Assembly: GCF_009857605.1 (NCBI RefSeq)
Contig: NZ_WWCT01000017.1
Span: forward strand, 100,178-164,177
Source of the DNA: Duganella levis
Lineage (GTDB): Bacteria > Pseudomonadota > Gammaproteobacteria > Burkholderiales > Burkholderiaceae_D
Reading direction: 5' to 3'
DNA length: 64,000 nt
Below the pieces are notes generated by a model. That model saw only the letters and a list, made by a program, of their open reading frames with translations, did not search any database and was not told the DNA's origin. Positions 25,436 to 34,800 of the stretch are shown one piece after another. The position numbers and the translations under genes are program-made. How positions within the stretch are numbered: position 1 is the stretch's first letter; the number at the start of each line of letters is the position of its first letter.

Positions 25436-28177
25436 ATGCAACAGTTCAAAAGAACGCCGCTCGCAGCGGCGTTGCTGAGTGTATTGGCAGGCGTACCGGC
25501 ATGGGCGCAGCAGCAGCCGGCCGACAGCACCGACGACGGCACCACCGTGGTGGTATCGGGCATCCGCCAGAGCGTGCGCAAGGCCGAAGACATCAAGCGC
25601 ACCGCCGACCAGGTGGTCGATTCCATCAACGCCGAGGACATCGGCAAATTCCCCGACCGCTCGGTGGGCGAGGCGCTGCAGCGCATTCCCGGCGTGCAGG
25701 TCAGCCGCACCGCCAGCGAAGTTAACAGCGTGCTGATACGCGGCCTGCCGGATCTGGCCACTACCATCAACGGCAACGAAATCTTCACCGGCGACGGCCG
25801 CCGCCTGTCCTACCAGGATCTGCGCATCGAAGGCGTGGCCGGGCTGGACGTCTTCAAGTCCGCCACGCCGAATCAGCAGGAGGGCGGCATCGCCGGCCTG
25901 ATGGACGTGCGCCTGCGCAAACCGTTCGACTTCAAGGGCCTGAGCGCGTCGGGCTTCGTCGACGGCGTCAATGTCCATCCGCGCGGCACCAGCGCCAAGT
26001 CGTACACCGATCCGTCATTGGGCGGCCTGATTTCCAACCGCTGGAAGACCGAGCATGGCGACGTCGGCGCACTGCTGGACGGCACCTACGTCAAGGACCG
26101 CTTCGTCAATCCGGTGCAGTGGCTCGCCGAGCCGGGCGGCGCCGGCCTGTGGCAGGTGCGCGCCGATGGCACGGCCTACCGCGACGATCCGAGCAATCCG
26201 AACCTGGCGGCTGAAAAGGCCAAGGGCGGCGCGACCACGGCGGCGGTGATGCCGTTCCCCGGCGGCGTGTACAACTCCGGCGAGCGCGAACGTCAGCAGC
26301 TGCACGGCGCCCTGCAATGGAAGCCGAGCGACAAGCTGGAACTGGACAGCCAGATGATCTACATGGGTTACCGCAGCCGCAGCGCGGAAGACTATCTGTT
26401 CGGCGTGGCGCGCGACGGCTTTGCCGCCACCAACGTGGTGCTGGCGCCGGACGGCGACTATTGCAACACCAGCCGTGGCCACGCCTGCCCGATCGCTTCG
26501 GCCGACGTGCTGGCTGCCGCCGACGGCAACACGCCGTACACCGCGTCCAGCACCCAGGCGCACCAGCAGAAGACCGATACCGCCTATGGCAGCTTTGGCG
26601 CCAAATACAAGGATGGTCCATGGCAGGCCAGCACCGACCTGGCGTTCACGTACTCCAAGTTTACCGATGACCGCATCATCGTCGACCAGAGCGTGCCGAA
26701 TGCGAGCCTGCACGTGGTTGGCCTGGACGCCAGCGGCCACGGTGGCTTCTCCGCCTCCACGCCGGGCCATCCGAATGCCCTGAGCGACCCGAATCAATAT
26801 GTGCTGCGCGGCTTCTTCCAGTCGTGGAGCGAGAGCAGCGGCCGCCAGGTCCAATGGCGCAATGATGTCAGCTACCGCCTCGGCGAAGGCTTCATCAGCA
26901 AGCTGTCGGGCGGCTTCCGCCTGTCGTCGCGCGACGCCGAGTACCATGGCGCCGAAGGCGGTGTCGATACGCCAGGCGGTGCGCGTCCGGTGCCGGTCAG
27001 CGTATTCGGTCCGGCGTTTGATTCCGTCGTGCCAGGCGTCGAGCGTCTGGGCGGCGCCTTCGCGACGCCGTCCACCGACTTCCTGCTGGATAACCGCGAT
27101 CAGGTGCGCAAGTACTACGGCCTGGCGGCGGGCCGCCTGCCGGATGATCCGAACCGCCTGTTCAAGCAGACCGAGAAAACCTATACCGGCTATGGCATGG
27201 CCAACTACGGTTTCGATGTCGGCTCGGTCGGCGTTTCCGGCCTGGCCGGCGTGCGCGTAAGTCGCGTCCAGCGCGATTTGAACGGCAACAGCCGCATCGG
27301 CGACACTATCAGCAATATCGATCTGAGCACCTCGCACACCGACGTCCTGCCGAGCATCAGCGCCAAGGTGGATTGGGCCAGCGACTGGGTGTCGCACATC
27401 GGCTGGGGCAAGACCGTGACCCGTCCGGACTTCGCTTCGCTGAATCCCGCGCTGTCGCTGACGCCACCGTCGATCAACCGTCCAGGCTATGGCACGGCCG
27501 GCAATCCGACCCTGAAGCCGGTCGAATCGAAGTCCTTCGACATCACGCTGGAACGCTACTTCGACAACAACGGCTACGCATCGGTCGCCTACTTCGACCG
27601 CCGCATCGATGGCTACCTGCAGCCGTTCTCGCAAGTGGAGAGCATCAACGGCCTCGATTACACCGTGACCCGTCCGCAAAATGCCGGCAAGGGCAAGCTG
27701 CATGGTTACGAGCTGTCGGCGCAGAAGTTCCTCGACTTCCTGCCGGGCGTGCTGTCGGGACTCGGCGTGCAGGCCAACTACACCTGGATCACCGGTACCA
27801 CCGAAAGCGCCAACACGCTCAATGGCAGCGACTACACGGTGACGCCGTTGACTAACGTCGCCAAGAAGAACGCCAACGTGGCGCTGATCTATGAGAAGTT
27901 CGGACTCAGTGGCCGCCTGGCTTATTCGCGCCGCGACAGCTATGTCGAGTCGCTGAACAATGGCGGCATCCAGCTGCCGGCGACCAATGTAGTGCGTCCG
28001 CGAACCCAGGTCGATCTGTCGATCGGCTATGAGATCAACCCGCACCTGTCTTTGCAGTTCAACGCCTGGAACCTGACGCACGCCGCCTATGAAAGCTATA
28101 GCGGCTACCAACAGTTCGCACGCGATATCCGTTACGACCCGGCCGTCTACTCGCTTGGCTTGCGCTTCAAGCTGTAA
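25436..28177 (+). CDS. TonB-dependent receptor (polymer-uptake type)
   Basis: 913-residue outer-membrane receptor. The signal peptide ends near VPAWAQ. The plug domain carries VVSGIRQSVRKAEDIKR, then INAEDIGKFPDRSVGEALQR and IPGVQVSR, which are hallmarks of the Xanthomonas/Caulobacter TIGR01782-type receptors. The beta-barrel ends with aromatic-rich strands (YSLGLRFKL). These receptors typically take up glycan fragments across the outer membrane. It lies after the ArsR-type regulator and before a sugar dehydrogenase, and a strong terminator follows. Confidence 0.94.
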   Translation: MQQFKRTPLAAALLSVLAGVPAWAQQQPADSTDDGTTVVVSGIRQSVRKAEDIKRTADQVVDSINAEDIGKFPDRSVGEALQRIPGVQVSRTASEVNSVLIRGLPDLATTINGNEIFTGDGRRLSYQDLRIEGVAGLDVFKSATPNQQEGGIAGLMDVRLRKPFDFKGLSASGFVDGVNVHPRGTSAKSYTDPSLGGLISNRWKTEHGDVGALLDGTYVKDRFVNPVQWLAEPGGAGLWQVRADGTAYRDDPSNPNLAAEKAKGGATTAAVMPFPGGVYNSGERERQQLHGALQWKPSDKLELDSQMIYMGYRSRSAEDYLFGVARDGFAATNVVLAPDGDYCNTSRGHACPIASADVLAAADGNTPYTASSTQAHQQKTDTAYGSFGAKYKDGPWQASTDLAFTYSKFTDDRIIVDQSVPNASLHVVGLDASGHGGFSASTPGHPNALSDPNQYVLRGFFQSWSESSGRQVQWRNDVSYRLGEGFISKLSGGFRLSSRDAEYHGAEGGVDTPGGARPVPVSVFGPAFDSVVPGVERLGGAFATPSTDFLLDNRDQVRKYYGLAAGRLPDDPNRLFKQTEKTYTGYGMANYGFDVGSVGVSGLAGVRVSRVQRDLNGNSRIGDTISNIDLSTSHTDVLPSISAKVDWASDWVSHIGWGKTVTRPDFASLNPALSLTPPSINRPGYGTAGNPTLKPVESKSFDITLERYFDNNGYASVAYFDRRIDGYLQPFSQVESINGLDYTVTRPQNAGKGKLHGYELSAQKFLDFLPGVLSGLGVQANYTWITGTTESANTLNGSDYTVTPLTNVAKKNANVALIYEKFGLSGRLAYSRRDSYVESLNNGGIQLPATNVVRPRTQVDLSIGYEINPHLSLQFNAWNLTHAAYESYSGYQQFARDIRYDPAVYSLGLRFKL

Positions 28178-28209
28178 CGCCGCGTCATCCGCTCCAGTGT
28201 AGTACTTGC

Positions 28210-28237
28210 GCAGGGAGCTTGCTCCCTGCTTTTTTTT
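28210..28237 (+). terminator. Rho-independent terminator after the TonB receptor
   Basis: An 8-9 bp stem GCAGGGAG/CTCCCTGC (28210-28217 with 28222-28229) with a CTTG loop is followed by eight T residues. It separates the receptor transcript from the dehydrogenase gene that starts 26 bp later. Confidence 0.92.
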
Positions 28238-28263
28238 GCGCGCACAAAACAGGAGTCTGCAAC

Positions 28264-29199
28264 ATGAAGAAAAAGCGCCCCATCAAGATCGCCATTGTGG
28301 GCGTCGGAAAAATCGCCTGCGACCAGCACTTGCCGGCGATTTGGGCGAGCGATGAATTTGAACTGGTGGCGTCGGCCAGCCTGGGCGAAACCGTCGCCGG
28401 CTGGCCCGGCTTCCGCTCGATCGATGACATGCTGGCGGCCGTGCCGAAGATTGAAGCGGTGGCCCTGTGCGTGCCGCCGCAGTACCGTTACATGGCAGCG
28501 CGCGCGGCGCTTTTGGCTGGCAAGCACGTGCTGATGGAAAAGCCGCCCGGCGCGACGCTGTCGGAGGTGGAGGATTTGCAGGCCCTGGCCGCACGCCAAG
28601 GCTGCACGCTGTTCGCCAGCTGGCATTCTCGCCACGCGCCGGCGGTGCAGCCGGCCAAGGCGTTTCTGGCCGAGTGGCCGCCACTCAGCGTGCAGATAGT
28701 CTGGCGCGAAGATGTACGCCTATGGCACCCCGGCCAAGACTGGATCTGGCAGGCCGGCGGCCTTGGCGTCTTTGACCCCGGCATCAATGCCTTGTCCATT
28801 CTTACCGAGATCCTGCCGTCACGCGTGTTCCTGCAGCGCGCGACACTGGGCTTTCCCGCAAACCGCGCCGCGCCCATCGCGGCCGAGTTATTTTTCCAGG
28901 ACGCTGACGGCATGCAGGTGCACGCCGACTTCGACTGGCGCGAAACCACGCAGCAGCGCTGGGACATCGTGGTGCAGACCGCCGCCGGAGAGCTCAGGCT
29001 CGGTGACGGCGGAGCGAGCCTGTGGCGGCAGGGCGCTGCGCAAGCGCTGGGCGATGAGAAGGAATATCCATCGCTGTACCGCCACTTCGCCGCGTTGATC
29101 AAGGATGGCCGTTCGGACGTGGATTTGTCGCCATTGCGCCATGTAGCCGACGCATTCATGCTAGGCTTGCGCGCGCAGTTGGGATTATTCGATCACTGA
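28264..29199 (+). CDS. D-galactose/L-arabinose 1-dehydrogenase (Gfo/Idh/MocA family)
   Basis: 311 residues from the ATG at 28264, with AGGAG 9 bp upstream. An N-terminal Rossmann fold (IAIVGVGKIACDQHLPAI), the catalytic EKPPGATL motif and the substrate domain segments WHSRHAPAVQPA, WHPGQDWIWQAGGLGVFD and SLYRHFAALIKDGRSDVDL closely recall the Pseudomonas galactose 1-dehydrogenase and the Azospirillum arabinose 1-dehydrogenase. Oxidises the free aldose to the lactone, the first step of a non-phosphorylative pathway. The later pathway enzymes are not in this window. The context fits sugars released by the nearby glycosidases. Confidence 0.85.
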   Translation: MKKKRPIKIAIVGVGKIACDQHLPAIWASDEFELVASASLGETVAGWPGFRSIDDMLAAVPKIEAVALCVPPQYRYMAARAALLAGKHVLMEKPPGATLSEVEDLQALAARQGCTLFASWHSRHAPAVQPAKAFLAEWPPLSVQIVWREDVRLWHPGQDWIWQAGGLGVFDPGINALSILTEILPSRVFLQRATLGFPANRAAPIAAELFFQDADGMQVHADFDWRETTQQRWDIVVQTAAGELRLGDGGASLWRQGAAQALGDEKEYPSLYRHFAALIKDGRSDVDLSPLRHVADAFMLGLRAQLGLFDH

Positions 29200-29215
29200 A
29201 CCGGGAGAACAGCAC

Positions 29216-30130
29216 ATGACAGGACGCCAGCGCTTCGCCACGATATTTGCAGCCTTATCCCTTGGACTGGTACCGCAAGCGACGGGACAAACGGTACAAC
29301 AGTTCGAGGTGCCCGGCGAGTCGCCGGTCGCGCTGTACAGTCCCGCGTCGGTCAAGCCGGGCGTGAAAGCGCCGCTGGTATTCCTGCTCCATGGCAGCTC
29401 GGGAGATGGCCTATCCATATTAAGAAACTCCGGTTTGAAAGCAGCCGCTGACAAACATGGCTTTATCATCGCGGCGCCGACTGGCGCAATTCATCTCGAC
29501 AAAGGATTTGCGTGGAACGTGCCGGGCGTCGCGACAGTCAGTGGCAAGCCTCCCGGCGCAGGCGACAGGGACGACGTCAAATACATGCTGTCCATCCTGG
29601 ATGCACTGGTCAAGCAAGGCAGCGTTGATCGCAGCCGTGTCTACGCCACCGGCATCTCCGGCGGCGGACGCATGACCAGCTGGTTAGGCTGCGTTGCCTC
29701 GACGCGGTTTGCCGCCATCGCGCCAGTGGTGGGGCTGCGCGCTGGAACACCGCTCAAGTCAGATCCGTCCCGGCCCGACCCTGAGAGCTGTCAGCCAGAA
29801 TCTGCCCTTCCGATCATCGCGTTCGCTGGAAACAAAGATCCGGTCAATCCGATGGACGGCGGCGGCGCGCCATATTGGCAGTACTCGATGCGTTCCGCCG
29901 AGATCAGATGGGCGACGCTGAATCACTGCCAGGCTTCCCCGGTAACGAAAGCAATCTCGCCGGCCCTCTACCAAGAACGCTACGACGGCTGCCGGGATAA
30001 CGCCGTGGTCACTGCCTACATTACCGAGGGAGGAGGGCACAGCTGGCTTGCCGACAATGACGTGATGTGGGCTTTCTTTAAGGACTACGCGCGGGCTGAG
30101 GATGGCAAGCTGCTGAAGGTCGCTAACTAA
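29216..30130 (+). CDS. Secreted polyhydroxybutyrate-depolymerase-like/feruloyl-type esterase
   Basis: 304 residues with a signal peptide ending near QATGQ. The alpha/beta hydrolase of the LpqC/PHB depolymerase family shows LLHGSSGDG (oxyanion), the nucleophile Ser148 in GISGGGRM, an Asp in AGNKDPVNPMDGGG and the His in EGGGHSW. Relatives include polyester depolymerases, acetyl-xylan esterases and feruloyl esterases. Beside glycan genes an esterase that removes ester side groups from plant polysaccharide is the likely role (inference). It begins 16 bp after the dehydrogenase gene, so co-transcription is likely. Confidence 0.82.
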   Translation: MTGRQRFATIFAALSLGLVPQATGQTVQQFEVPGESPVALYSPASVKPGVKAPLVFLLHGSSGDGLSILRNSGLKAAADKHGFIIAAPTGAIHLDKGFAWNVPGVATVSGKPPGAGDRDDVKYMLSILDALVKQGSVDRSRVYATGISGGGRMTSWLGCVASTRFAAIAPVVGLRAGTPLKSDPSRPDPESCQPESALPIIAFAGNKDPVNPMDGGGAPYWQYSMRSAEIRWATLNHCQASPVTKAISPALYQERYDGCRDNAVVTAYITEGGGHSWLADNDVMWAFFKDYARAEDGKLLKVAN

Positions 30131-30243
30131 AGAGATATGGGACCGCTGCCTGTCCGATACCCATCACCAGCTATGCGCGGGAAATTTTTACGGGCGTCAT
30201 AAAGCGCACTCAGGCGCCACGCGATTTCCCGCACAATGGCGCC

Positions 30244-31449
30244 ATGGACAAAGTTACGACCCGATTTACCGATGCCTCCCTCTTGCCTTCGCCGGACAGC
30301 CGCCGCGCGCCATTGATCAAACGCCGGGATCTGAAGATGGCCAGGTCGCCGCATGCCTACGTGCGCGGCAATACCGCCCAATACTATGACTGGCTGCACT
30401 CCTTGCCGGGACAACGGCTGCCCCGTGGGCCGGCAATCTGGATCTGCGGCGACTGCCATGTCGGTAACCTGGGACCGGTTGCCGATGCACAGCGAAAGGT
30501 TCAGCTGCGCCTGCGCGATTTTGATCAGGCGACCATCGGCAATCCCTCGCACGATCTGATCCGCCTTGGCCTGTCGCTGGCCAGCGCCGCGCGCGGCTCG
30601 TCACTGCCCGGCATCGTGACCGCGCACATGCTGCAGCACATGTTGCTGGGCTACCAGCGGGCGTTCTTTCCAGGTCACGAAGAGATCTTCGTCAAGCCGC
30701 AGGTGGTCAAGACAGCCTTGCGCCAGGCGCAGCAGCGTTCCTGGAAGATGCTGGCGCGCGAGCGGGCCATTGACGGCAGCCAGACCATCCAGCTGGGCAA
30801 AAACTTTTGGCCGATTAGTGCTGCGGAACGGTCCGCGATCGACGAGATGTTTGCCGACCCCGCCATCCTTGCCCGCGTGACGGGCGGTGAAGTTGGCGAT
30901 ACAGCGCGCCTCCCTGTGGTGGTCGACGCCGCGTATTGGGTCAAAGGCTGCAGTTCGCTGGGCTTGCTGCGCTATGCAGTCCTGGTCGATTACAACGGCA
31001 CGCGCCGTTTACTCGACATCAAGGAAGCCGTTGCGGCGACCAGTCCGCGTTATCGCCGTGCCAGCATGCCGCGCGATAACGCCAAACGCGTGACGGAAGG
31101 AGCCTGCCATCTGACGCCGGCATTGGGCGAACGCATGGTGGCGCGCCGCTTTATGGAGCGCGGCGTGTTTATCCGCGAACTGCTGCCGCAAGACCTGAAA
31201 TTGGAGATTGAGCAGTTGGGCATCGAGGACGCGGTGCTCACTGCCAGCTATCTGGCGTACGTGGTCGGTAGCGCGCATGCGCGGCAAATGGACGCGGGGA
31301 CGCGCCACGCCTGGCTCAGCGAACTGATGGGCAAACCGACCAAATCCAGCGGCGCGCCGCATTGGTTGTGGCACAGCGTGGTCCAGCTGGTCGCCAGTCA
31401 CGAAGCGGGCTATCTTGAGCACTGCCGGAAATACGCGATGTCGGAATGA
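30244..31449 (+). CDS. DUF2252 family protein
   Basis: 401 residues of the DUF2252 family, whose function is unknown. Family motifs include MARSPHAYVRG, WICGDCHVGNLGPV, LRLRDFDQATIGNPSHDLIRLGLS and a late VGSAHARQMD. The ICGDCHVGN and DFD patterns resemble those of aminoglycoside-phosphotransferase/kinase-like folds, suggesting a nucleotide-using enzyme (inference). The extreme 3' end (HEAGYLEHCRKYAMSE) is duplicated as a remnant at 13950-14000. No operon partner: a broken tRNA and a broken SDR gene follow. Confidence 0.9.
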   Translation: MDKVTTRFTDASLLPSPDSRRAPLIKRRDLKMARSPHAYVRGNTAQYYDWLHSLPGQRLPRGPAIWICGDCHVGNLGPVADAQRKVQLRLRDFDQATIGNPSHDLIRLGLSLASAARGSSLPGIVTAHMLQHMLLGYQRAFFPGHEEIFVKPQVVKTALRQAQQRSWKMLARERAIDGSQTIQLGKNFWPISAAERSAIDEMFADPAILARVTGGEVGDTARLPVVVDAAYWVKGCSSLGLLRYAVLVDYNGTRRLLDIKEAVAATSPRYRRASMPRDNAKRVTEGACHLTPALGERMVARRFMERGVFIRELLPQDLKLEIEQLGIEDAVLTASYLAYVVGSAHARQMDAGTRHAWLSELMGKPTKSSGAPHWLWHSVVQLVASHEAGYLEHCRKYAMSE

Positions 31450-31520
31450 ATCGCTGCGGTTTGCGCGTCGGCAGCAGGTCGATCAGGGGGGGCGGAAACA
31501 GACCAGGGTGACAGCTCCAT

Positions 31521-31565
31521 GCGGCAGTAGTTCAGTTGGTAGAGCGCAACGTTGTGTGCCAAGCC
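31521..31565 (+). pseudogene. Broken tRNA-Gly (5' half only)
   Basis: The stretch starting GCGGCAGTAGTTCAGTTGG matches the first 30 bases of the tRNA-Gly genes at 6.2-6.8 kb with two substitutions (one in the acceptor stem, one in the D arm). It continues AGAGCGCAAC, then a substitution and a 4-base insertion, then CCAAG, and then diverges. The T arm, the 3' acceptor strand and the CCA are missing. The preceding AGCTCCAT is also shared with the fourth tRNA-Gly copy. It cannot fold as a functional tRNA. Confidence 0.85.
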
Positions 31566-31578
31566 GCCTTTCGAAGCG

Positions 31579-31785
31579 CTACAAACCCGGCGATAAGCCA
31601 CCATCCACACGCAGGTTGGTGCCGGTAATATAGCCGGCCACCGGGCTGGCAAGGAAGGCCGCCACGACGCGCCCGACCGGCACCCGCGCGAACAGGGGCA
31701 CTACGAAGCGCTCGATCGTCTCCCACGGCGCATTGATGTCGAGGCCATGCCGGACGGCGACCATGGATCGCAACCAAGGTCGCAC
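31579..31785 (-). pseudogene. Truncated short-chain dehydrogenase (SDR) 3' end
   Basis: The minus-strand frame encodes FLASPVAGYITGTNLRVDGG and then LSPGL before its stop, which is the classic C-terminus of classical SDR enzymes. The Rossmann fold and the catalytic Tyr-x-x-x-Lys part are absent, and the sequence upstream in the same frame does not look like an SDR. It is a remnant about 68 codons long, next to the IOR stop. Confidence 0.75.
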
Positions 31786-31806
31786 TGTGGGCCATGAAGT
31801 GACCGC

Positions 31807-34800
31807 TTAGAAGTTGACGGCGGCGGAAAGCGTCACCGGGTGCCGCGCTAGCTGCTGCTGACATTCGCGTATCGCCTGTTGCTTGACCGGCCCGAAGCCG
31901 CGCACTTGCTGTGGCAGGCCTGCCAGCTTGAGCGCCTGCTCGTAGCCTGCGCTATCGAGGTAGGTGCACTCATGCTCGATCAGGCCAATGAACTGTTCCG
32001 CCAGTGCGCGCTCGCGACGTCGCTCTTCGGTGTGGCCGAAGGGATCGAAGACAGTGCCGCGCAAGCCTTTCAGGCCGGCCAGCATCTTGAATGCCGTGAA
32101 CACCCACGGACCGACCTTGTGCTTGCGCGGCCGTCCGGTGGCCTGATCCAGACGCGAGAACAAGGGCGGCGCCAGCCAGATCGACAGCCTGGCGTGATCG
32201 GCAAACTGCGCGGCCAGGCTGGCGCGGAATTCCGCATTGCTATACAGGCGCGCCACTTCATATTCATCCTTGTACGCCATCAGACGGTAGGCGCTGAGCG
32301 CCACCTGGCGGCTGAACTCTTGCTGGCCTGGCGCGGCACGTTGCTCGGCGTCGCGTGCGCGCTGCACCAGTTTGCGGTAGCGCTCCGCGTAGGCCGCGTC
32401 CTGGTAGGCGGTGAGATCCTGCACGCGTGTGGCCAGCAACTGCTCAAGGCTTTGCGAGGCCGGCGTGACCGCCACCGGCGCGCCGCGCACCCGCTCCAGC
32501 AAGTCCGGATGACAGGCCGCGATACGGCCCCAGCGGAAAGCGCTGTGGTTCAGCGCTACCGCCGCGCCGTTCAGTTCGATGGTACGGTGCAGCGCTTCAA
32601 ACGACAGCGGCACCAGTCCCTGCTGCCAGGCGTAGCCCAGCATCAGCGTGTGCACTACCACCGTGTCGCCAAACAGGGCCTGCGCCAGTGCGTTGGCTTG
32701 CAAGGTGTGGAAGCGCGCCGGCACACAGCGCTGGCGGATGCGTTCGCGCATCAGCGAGGCCGGCTGGGTGGCGTCGCGCTGGCGCACCACGGCCGAGGTT
32801 GGCGTTTCATCGAGGTTGAGTACGGCGCCGGAGCGCTGTGGCGACAGCCGGGCGGCGTTGTCGGCCGCCGCCGCCACCACCATGTCGGCGCCCAGCAGCA
32901 GATCGGCCGCGCCCTGGCCGATGCGCACCGCGCCGATCTCGTCCGCCTGCGCGGCAAGCCGCACCTGGCTCACCACCGCGCCGTTCTTCTGCGCCAGTCC
33001 GGTAAAGTCCAGCACCGTGGACGCCTTGCCTTCCAGGTGTGCGGCGCCGCCCAGCAGCGCGCCTGTTGTCAGCACGCCGCTGCCGCCGATGCCGGCCACC
33101 AGGATGTTGAACGGCCGGTCCAGCGCCGGCACCTGCGGTTGCGGCACACCGGGCCACAGTTCCGCTTCCAGCGCCTGCAGCCGTTGCGCATCCGGCTTGC
33201 GCAGGCGCGCGCCGGTGATGTCGACAAAGCTCGGGCAAAACCCTTTGACGCAGGAGAAATCCTTGTTGCAGCTGTTCTGGTTGATGCGGCGCTTGCGGCC
33301 GAACGCGGTGTCCAGCGGCTCGACCGCGATGCAGTTCGACTGCACCGAGCAATCGCCGCAACCTTCGCACACGCGTTCGTTGATGAACAGGCGGCGGTCG
33401 GGATCGGGCATGGTGTTGCGCTTGCGGCGCCGGCGTTTCTCGGCCGCACAGGTCTGTTCGTAGACGATGGCGGTGACGCCGGGCACGCCGCGCAATGCGC
33501 GTTGCACCGCATCCAGCTCGCCGCGCTCATGCACGCTGGTGCCGGGCGCCAGCGCGGCATCATGGCGCCATCGGGCCGGATCGTCGGACACCAGCGCGAT
33601 ACGCTGCACGCCTTCCGCCTGCAATTGGCGGGTGATGCGGGCCGGATCGATCACGCCTTCGGCCGCCTGACCGCCGGTCATGGCGACGGCGTCGTTGTAG
33701 AGAATCTTGTAGGTGATGTTGGCGTTGGCCGCCAGCGCCGCGCGGATCGCCAGCAGGCCGGAGTGCTGGTAGGTGCCGTCGCCCAGGTTCTGGAAAATAT
33801 GGCCGGTCTGCGAGAACGGCGCCGCCCCCACCCACTGCGCACCTTCACCGCCCATCTGCGAGAAGCTCGGCGTCTTCAGTTCCGGCTGCGCCAGCGCCAT
33901 GACGTGGCAGCCGATGCCGCCGCCCGTGATCGAACCCTCCGGCGTGCGGGTCGAGGTGTTGTGCGGGCAGCCGGAGCAGAAGTAGGGGGCGCGCACGGGG
34001 ATCACGGCCGCCTTCAGCGGCGTGGCGCTGGCGTCCCAAGCCGCCAGCCGGTGCTGCAGCAAGGGCAGCGCATCGCCGAAGCGGCGCGCCAGCGCACGCG
34101 CCACGATCCGCGGCGTGAATTCGGCAATCTCGGACAGCAGCGCGCCGCCATCGCCGTCGGTCTTGCCGCTGATGCGCGGGCGCTGCGCCAGACAGTACAG
34201 TGCGTCCTTGAGCTGGGTCTCGACATTGGCGCGCTTTTCCTCGATGACCAGCACTTCCTCGTGGCCGGCGGCAAACGCGCACGCGCCCTCGGTCTCCAGC
34301 GGCCAGCTCATGCCCACCTTGTAGACCGAGACGCCCAGTTCGGCCAACTGCGCGGCGTCCAACTGCATGTCGTCCAGCGCCTGCATCAGATCCTGGTGCG
34401 CCTTGCCGACGGTGATGATGCCGAAGCGCCGCTGCGGCGCGGCGATCACGCAACGGTCGATGCCGTTGACGCGCGCCCAGGCCCGTGCGGCCGGCAGGCG
34501 CTCATCGATCAGCCGCCGTTCCAGCTCGGCGCGTTGGCCGGGCCAGGCCAGCGACGGATCCCAGCCCAGGCCGTGGGCCGGCAGCGGCAGCGCCGGCGCG
34601 CGGTATGCGGGCAGCCCGTCCAGCGATACCGTGGCCGCCGTCTCGATCACCTCGGCGATGGTTTTCAGGCCGACCCACAGGCCGCAATAACGCGACAGCG
34701 CAATGCCGGCCAGGCCCAGTTCAATCACTTCGCGCACATTGGCCGGTTGCAGCACCGGCATCGACGCGGCATGGAAGATGCCGTCGGTCTGGTGCGGATA

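Larger units (their letters stand above)
31450..31806. other. Gene graveyard between DUF2252 and IOR genes
   Basis: About 357 bp with no intact gene. It holds a broken tRNA-Gly copy (31521-31565) and a truncated SDR gene (31579-31785, minus), both listed separately. The remainder shows nothing recognisable. Confidence 0.7.

Noticed and set aside
26015..28111. 698-codon minus-strand frame across the first TonB receptor
   Set aside because: Antisense shadow; the plus strand has clear plug and barrel motifs.
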